Assembly (NCBI GenBank): GCA_045599035.1
Contig: JAZRVI010000046.1
Span: 1-36,794, forward strand
Direction of reading: 5' to 3'
DNA from: CATZDY01 sp045599035
Lineage (GTDB): Bacteria > Bacillota > Desulfotomaculia > Desulfotomaculales > Desulfocucumaceae
DNA: 36,794 nucleotides
The notes below the pieces were generated by a model. It had not been told where the DNA came from. It did no database searches and worked only from the letters and a program-made list of their open reading frames with translations. Numbering within the stretch: position 1 is the stretch's first letter; every line of letters begins with the position of its first letter. Below, piece after piece: positions 32,972 through 36,794 of this stretch. The position numbers and the translations under genes were made by a program.

Positions 32972-34170
32972 TTACCAAATGGGCTGAACGCCTTAGTCCC
33001 CTGGTTACCTCGTTTCCGCCCTCCGGAATCCGCAAATTTTTTGACATGGCCACCGAAATTAAAGATGTTATTTCCCTGGGTGTTGGGGAGCCGGATTTTG
33101 TAACTCCCTGGCATATTCGGGAGGCTTCCATCCATTCTCTGGAGATGGGTTATACCATGTACACTTCCAACCAGGGTCTTTCGGAACTGCGGGAAGAAAT
33201 TACCCGGGATCTGGACGGCACTTACGGAGTAACCTATGATGCCCGGCGGGAAATTTTAATTACGGTCGGGGTCAGTGAAGGCATGGATTTGGCTATGCGG
33301 GCTTTGCTTTCTCCTGGAGATGAGGTTTTAATTCCTGATCCGGCTTATGTTTCCTATGGTCCGGTAACAATTATGGCTGGCGGGGTTCCGGTTTATATGC
33401 CAACTTCCATTGAGCATAATTTCCGCCTGACTCCGGAAGTTGTAGAAAAATCAATTACTCCCAAAACCAAAATTCTGCTGCTTTGCTATCCCAACAACCC
33501 CACCGGGGCGGTTATGTCCCGCCGGGATTTGCAGGCTATTGCTGAAATCGTGGCCAAGCATGATCTTTTGGTATTTTCGGATGAAATTTATGACCGCCTG
33601 ACTTATAATGGGGAACATACCTGTTTTTCCTCTTTGCCGGGCATGAGAGAACGCACTGTTTTATTCAACGGCTTTTCCAAAGCCTATGCCATGACCGGCT
33701 GGCGGGTTGGTTATATTGCCGGTAATGCTGATTTTATTGCTGCCATGAATAAGATTCACCAATATACCATGCTTTGTGCTCCGATCATGGGACAAAAAGC
33801 AGCCCTGGAAGCCCTGCGTAGCGGCAAACCAGCCATGCGGAGAATGGTGCAGGAATACAATCGGAGAAGACATGTGGTCATTCAGGCTTTTAAAGATATG
33901 GGATTGCCCTGCTTTGAACCGGGTGGAGCCTTTTATGCCTTCCCGGAAATTACCGGAACCGGGTTAAGCAGCGAAGAATTTTGCGAACAGTTTATTAAGG
34001 AAGAATCAGTAGCTGTGGTTCCGGGTGATGCCTTTGGCCCCAGCGGTAAGGGATATATTCGCTGTTCCTATGCGGCTTCCATGGACGATCTGCTGGAAGC
34101 CTTCCGTCGGATGAGTCGTTTTGTCAAAAAGCATGGGGTCAGACCTAAAATTATTGTTCCAATGAGTTAA
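32968..34170 (+). CDS. Class I/II PLP aminotransferase
   Basis: 400 residues of the aspartate-aminotransferase fold. Visible are the N-terminal SLGVGEPDFVTP, PDPAYVSYGP, CYPNNPTG (173-180), SDEIYDRL (Asp205 for the pyridine nitrogen, Tyr208) and the Schiff-base lysine in NGFSKAYAMTGWRVG (Lys238). The C-terminal FIKEESVAVVPGDAFGPSGKGYIRCSYA is typical of the family. The substrate is not fixed by the sequence: alanine, aspartate or aromatic transamination are possible, and the Lrp partner favours alanine-type activity. The TTG start overlaps the lrp stop. A clear terminator follows. Confidence 0.9.
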   Translation: MITKWAERLSPLVTSFPPSGIRKFFDMATEIKDVISLGVGEPDFVTPWHIREASIHSLEMGYTMYTSNQGLSELREEITRDLDGTYGVTYDARREILITVGVSEGMDLAMRALLSPGDEVLIPDPAYVSYGPVTIMAGGVPVYMPTSIEHNFRLTPEVVEKSITPKTKILLLCYPNNPTGAVMSRRDLQAIAEIVAKHDLLVFSDEIYDRLTYNGEHTCFSSLPGMRERTVLFNGFSKAYAMTGWRVGYIAGNADFIAAMNKIHQYTMLCAPIMGQKAALEALRSGKPAMRRMVQEYNRRRHVVIQAFKDMGLPCFEPGGAFYAFPEITGTGLSSEEFCEQFIKEESVAVVPGDAFGPSGKGYIRCSYAASMDDLLEAFRRMSRFVKKHGVRPKIIVPMS

Positions 34171-34172
34171 TG

Positions 34173-34203
34173 AAAAGCGGTCCTCAAAAGACCGCTTTTT
34201 TTG
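34173..34203 (+). terminator. Terminator of the lrp-aminotransferase operon
   Basis: AAAGCGGTC pairs with GACCGCTTT around CTCAAAA, followed by TTTT. It ends just before the convergent MFS gene. Confidence 0.9.
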
Positions 34204-34230
34204 CGGCCAAAATCAGCGGCCGAACCGGGA

Positions 34231-35499
34231 TTAGTCTGGAATATTATGTGAAAGACTGTTTTTTGAATTTAAGCCTCTTAAGGGACGACAGAACCTGGTT
34301 AAGCCCAACCAAATCAGCATGGCCAAGGCTATGGAGCTTAAAATAATTATTCCCAAGCCCTGGGGCAAATTGGGCCAGGGTAAAGAACCTATTAACATTC
34401 CCAAACTCCCAAAAGCGGTTTGAACAAAGTTAATCAGCGAAGAAACCGAACCAGTATCGCCATCCTGTTCGGCCAGGAGAGTTTGAGTGGATAAAGGCCG
34501 CATCAAACTGCCCAGAAAAGTAAAGGGAGCAAAGCAGATAAAGAAGAACAGGGCAGCTCGACAGCCCAAAATCAAAATGGCCAAACCGCTGACCGCAGCT
34601 AATGCGGCACAGCCGTAAATTATGGTTTGAGTCCGAACCCGGCCGTGCAGTTTAATATACAAGGTGGGAGCGAAAATGGATAAAAAAGCATTGGCAGCAA
34701 AATAATAGCTGTAAATGGTTGCATCCAAATGAAAAAAGTCAATATATACATAGGAACTAAGTGCCAGGTAAGCCATAAAAGGAAGCGAAAACAGGGAAGC
34801 AAAAAGCAAAAACAGGCTGAAGCTTTTGTTTTTGGCAATCAGGGGCAGACGATTGAAGGTTTTGTACCATTTTTCAGACAGGCGTTCCTGAGTGGGCAAG
34901 GTTTCCTTCATAAAGGAAGCGGCCGCAAAGCATAAAACACCAATAACTGCCAGAGTCCAAAAGCTGGCTCGCCAGGTAGCTACCTTTAACAAAAAAGCCC
35001 CAAGAATCGGAGCCGCCATAGGTGCAAACATGGTCATGGCTTGAGCTACCGAAATAACAGTAATTCGCAATTTGCCTTCAAAGCAATCCTTGGCCAAAGC
35101 CATGGAGATGGAAAGCATTCCGCCTGCTCCCAAAGCCTGAATGATCCGAAAGAAAATCAGTTGGAAAATACTGCCGGACAAGGCACAAAAAACGCTGAAC
35201 AGGGCATAGACGGCCAGACTGGTTAATAAAATTGGTTTTCTGCCGTATTTATCGCTCAAGGGGCCGCAAATTAAAATTCCTACGGCCATAAAAAAGAAAA
35301 AACCAGTTAAGGTTAAATTGGTAATAGAAACAGAAGCCTGAAAATAACTGGCCATGCCGGGCAAAGCTGGCATATATAAATCGGTGGAAAGCGGGGGTGC
35401 CATTCCCAAAACGGCCATTAGCAAAATCAGACCAAAGGTTTTTAATTTAGTTCTTGGAAGCTCTTTGGGCGGCGGAGTCAAATTTAGGGATTCTTTCAA
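34231..35499 (-). CDS. MFS drug transporter, Bcr/CflA type
   Basis: From the chosen start it has 422 residues and about twelve transmembrane helices. The N-terminal STDLYMPALPGMASYF is the Bcr/CflA hallmark. GPLSDKYGRKPILL is the MFS loop 2-3 motif, and AMTMFAPMAAPILGAFLL follows in helix 5. The likely role is proton-coupled export of a small drug or metabolite. The start is TTG at 35499, with AAGGAG 8 nt upstream; the longer frame from 35583 lacks a ribosome binding site. It has its own promoter upstream and is convergent with the aminotransferase. Confidence 0.9.
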   Translation of the reverse strand: MKESLNLTPPPKELPRTKLKTFGLILLMAVLGMAPPLSTDLYMPALPGMASYFQASVSITNLTLTGFFFFMAVGILICGPLSDKYGRKPILLTSLAVYALFSVFCALSGSIFQLIFFRIIQALGAGGMLSISMALAKDCFEGKLRITVISVAQAMTMFAPMAAPILGAFLLKVATWRASFWTLAVIGVLCFAAASFMKETLPTQERLSEKWYKTFNRLPLIAKNKSFSLFLLFASLFSLPFMAYLALSSYVYIDFFHLDATIYSYYFAANAFLSIFAPTLYIKLHGRVRTQTIIYGCAALAAVSGLAILILGCRAALFFFICFAPFTFLGSLMRPLSTQTLLAEQDGDTGSVSSLINFVQTAFGSLGMLIGSLPWPNLPQGLGIIILSSIALAMLIWLGLTRFCRPLRGLNSKNSLSHNIPD

Positions 35500-35606
35500 C
35501 TGAAAATCTCCTTTTCTGCAAGGATTTATTTTTATTGTGGCGGAATCTTTTTCCAGAGCATTTCCATAATACATAATCGACATTTACGGCCTGTCTTTTC
35601 TTTGCT

Positions 35607-35635
35607 ATTATACACTGATTTTCCTTTGGAAGCAA
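35607..35635 (-). promoter_or_regulatory. Promoter of the MFS gene
   Basis: Minus-strand -35 TTGCTT (35630-35635), a 17-bp spacer and a perfect -10 TATAAT (35607-35612), about 100 bp upstream of the TTG start. Confidence 0.75.
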
Positions 35636-35660
35636 TTAAAAAAATTAACTAGAACAGTAA

Positions 35661-35860
35661 ACCACCATCCGCCTAAAGGCAGGTAGTTTCCAAGGGTTAA
35701 AACCCTGTTTAAGAAGTCTGGTATTTAAGTTTTCACCTGAATGCTCAAGCAACTCTTATTCTTACAGGTGTGTCACTTCGTCCCTGCCGTATAGGATTGT
35801 TAAATCCATAATGCTGCTTTTACGCAGCGAATGAGCTATTGATGTTTAATAGCAAATATG
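35661..35860 (+). ncRNA. HEARO/omega-RNA-like structured repeat, copy B
   Basis: Homologous to copy A but on the opposite strand. Shared blocks run from ACCACCATCC through AAAGGCAGGTAG, GGTATTTAAGTTT, CTTATTCTTACAGG and GGATTGTTAAATCC to GATGTTTAAT. It carries about 12 extra bases before the last block. A GCTGC/GCAGC hairpin is present near the 3' end. Pairing in the middle stem (CACCTGA with TCAAGC) is weaker than in copy A, so this copy may be decaying. Its 3' edge overlaps the promoter of the DUF4160 cassette. No nuclease gene is adjacent. Confidence 0.5.
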
Positions 35861-35867
35861 CTATATT
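35839..35867 (+). promoter_or_regulatory. Promoter of the DUF4160-DUF2442-HTH cassette
   Basis: -35 TTGATG (35839-35844), a 17-bp spacer and -10 TATATT (35862-35867), ahead of the ATG at 35892. The -35 box lies inside the 3' edge of repeat copy B. Confidence 0.6.
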
Positions 35868-35891
35868 GTTATTAGTAAAGGAGATGAGCTA

Positions 35892-36152
35892 ATGCCTACT
35901 ATATCAATGTTCTTTGGTATAATAATAAGAATGTATAATAACGGAGAGCATAATCCGCCACATTTTCACGCAGCATATCAAGGATATAACGCAGTCTTTG
36001 ATATGGACGGAGAAATAACAGACGGAGATATGCCGAAAAAACAAATTAAGTTGATTTCAGCTTGGGCGGTACTTCACAAAGACGAGCTTTTGGCAAACTG
36101 GGAGCTTGCAATGAGTGAACAGCCGCTTTACAAGATTGATCCTCTGCGTTAA
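35892..36152 (+). CDS. DUF4160-family protein
   Basis: 86 residues: MPTISMFFGIIIRMYNN, then GEHNPPHFHAAYQGYNAVFDMDGEI, then KQIKLISAWAVLHKDELLANWELA. The HNPPHFHA motif is the family's hallmark and may bind metal. The gene starts an operon with DUF2442 and an HTH gene. Such pairs recur in many genomes and are suspected, not proven, to be toxin-antitoxin-like. The ATG follows AGGAGATG. The sequence is more AT-rich than most neighbours and uses codons such as ATA more often, suggesting transfer. Confidence 0.85.
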   Translation: MPTISMFFGIIIRMYNNGEHNPPHFHAAYQGYNAVFDMDGEITDGDMPKKQIKLISAWAVLHKDELLANWELAMSEQPLYKIDPLR

Positions 36153-36193
36153 GCATGGGGGTCTTGCCGCTATAGAAAGGAGTGTGTAACGCT

Positions 36194-36457
36194 ATGACAA
36201 GCCCTGTATGGGTAGTTAAGGAAGTCCAGCCAAAAGACGATTATACATTGATTTTAACTTTCGCAGATGGAGCTAAAAAGGTGTATAACGCTCGTCCGCT
36301 TTTGGAAAAAGCTATTTATTCTCGGCTCAAAAATCTCGCCTTTTTCCTGCGTGCTAAAGCTGAGTGCGGTACTGTTGTTTGGAATGATGATATTGATATA
36401 GCTCCAGAACATTTATACAAATACTCTAAGCCTGTGGTAGGTGTTCTTGATGTCTGA
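36194..36457 (+). CDS. DUF2442-family protein
   Basis: 87 residues from the ATG at 36194, which follows AAAGGAG at about 11 nt; a GTG at 36182 overlaps that site and is rejected. Family features are VKEVQPKDDYTLILTFADGAKKVYNARPLL and the C-terminal VVWNDDIDIAPEHLY. DUF2442 proteins are often partnered with DUF4160 and are thought to be regulators or antitoxin-like. The stop overlaps the HTH gene start by 8 bp. Confidence 0.85.
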   Translation: MTSPVWVVKEVQPKDDYTLILTFADGAKKVYNARPLLEKAIYSRLKNLAFFLRAKAECGTVVWNDDIDIAPEHLYKYSKPVVGVLDV

Positions 36458-36752
36458 GAATTGCTCTATTATCGTTGATACGCTCATTGAGCAGAGACAT
36501 AAAAAAGGAATGACGCAAAAGGAGTTAGCGAAAGTAACCAGCTTGACGCAATCGATTATAGCCAGACTGGAAAGCAAAAAGACTACTCCCCAGCTTGATA
36601 CTTTGCTTAAAGTTGCTTCCGCTCTCGGCTGTGATATTGCCGTAGTTCCCGGTACTGACTTACCCACAGGCAAGCCTGTGGGGTTCCAATTGTTAAGCGT
36701 TGCTTGTAATCGTACATCATTTTCAGACTTTGGAATACAAGTTTATGCTTAG
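36450..36752 (+). CDS. XRE-family HTH protein with repeat-derived C-terminus
   Basis: 100 residues from the ATG at 36450, which follows GGTAGGTG; a GTG three codons upstream is less likely. The helix-turn-helix covers about residues 10-65 (LIEQRHKKGMTQKELAKVTSLTQSIIARLESKKTTPQLDTLLKVASALG). After AVVPGTD the frame enters the terminal inverted repeat, so the last ~32 residues are encoded by it and look unlike a normal HTH tail. The native stop was probably lost or displaced. It is probably the regulator or antitoxin of the cassette. Confidence 0.8.
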   Translation: MSENCSIIVDTLIEQRHKKGMTQKELAKVTSLTQSIIARLESKKTTPQLDTLLKVASALGCDIAVVPGTDLPTGKPVGFQLLSVACNRTSFSDFGIQVYA

Positions 36753-36793
36753 AGCAAAGAAACTTTATAGACAAGCAATCCGTTGATTACATT
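36655..36793. repeat. Right arm of the 139-bp terminal inverted repeat
   Basis: Reverse complement of 75-213 with three differences. The inner edge reads CTGACTTAC and then the hairpin CCACAGGC-AA-GCCTGTGG; in the left copy, read in the same direction, the loop is TT. It supplies the 3' codons and stop of the HTH gene. Both copies point outward from the window, as if both ends of the sequence run into the same end of one multicopy element. Confidence 0.9.
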
Positions 36794-36794
36794 A

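Noticed and set aside
35500..35583. N-terminal extension of the MFS gene to 35583
   Set aside because: A hydrophilic leader without a ribosome binding site, while TTG at 35499 has AAGGAG 8 nt upstream.
1..36794. tRNA or rRNA genes
   Set aside because: I saw no CCA-ended cloverleaf or rRNA core motif on either strand. The tRNA-like signals at 31.9-32.2 kb belong to the T-box.

Overview
The window looks like the replication-origin region of a spore-forming, low-to-mid GC Firmicute (Clostridia-like). The evidence is dnaA and dnaN separated by a dense DnaA-box array with a DnaA-trio, two 16-bp parS-like palindromes, a T-box leader, and sporulation-type genes (SpmA, a YlmC/YmxH PRC-barrel protein, a SipL-like SPOCS/LysM protein). 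AGGAGG-type ribosome binding sites are common, as are TTG starts. I cannot name a genus.

Layout. 0.07-0.21 kb is one arm of a 139-bp inverted repeat that also closes the right end. 0.17-5.7 kb, minus strand: a truncated mpg, tmk, an Orn/Lys/Arg decarboxylase-family gene, dnaN, then oriC part 1 (3973-4327), dnaA, and oriC part 2 with the dnaA promoter. 5.9-15.3 kb, minus strand and therefore head-on to a fork leaving oriC rightwards: PRC-barrel protein, a parS/terminator palindrome, mutS2, a U32 peptidase-family protein, a NIF3 protein, an old-yellow-enzyme-type oxidoreductase, an AmrS-like radical SAM protein and SpmA. 15.5-21.4 kb: a small unknown gene, an MTA/SAH-deaminase-type amidohydrolase, and a spore-coat-like group of two SPOCS-domain proteins followed by three small proteins, with the second parS-like site inside the group. 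21.4-23.5 kb, minus: galU and a tagO/wecA-type transferase (cell-envelope polymer precursors). 23.6-34.2 kb, plus: a DUF4330 protein, a self-regulated TetR-MFP-RND efflux operon, gyrB (with neither recF nor gyrA beside it), and a T-box leader upstream of an Lrp regulator and an aminotransferase. 34.2-35.5 kb, minus: a Bcr/CflA-type MFS pump. 35.9-36.75 kb, plus: a compact DUF4160-DUF2442-HTH cassette that looks acquired.

How it fits together. DnaA, the clamp, gyrase B, thymidylate kinase and the parS-like sites are the replication/segregation core. The usual dnaA-dnaN-recF-gyrB-gyrA order is broken up. The spore genes and the envelope-precursor genes are typical neighbours in Clostridia.

The least-explained parts are: (i) a ~190-bp dispersed repeat with RNA-like folding, resembling HEARO/IscB omega-RNA, present twice in inverted orientation (32261-32448 and 35661-35860) with no nuclease gene nearby; (ii) the terminal inverted repeat with a subterminal hairpin, which supplies the 3' end of two unrelated genes; (iii) the SPOCS/small-protein spore cluster; and (iv) a terminator hairpin that is also a parS-like site. 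All family assignments come from reading the sequence; no database search was run.
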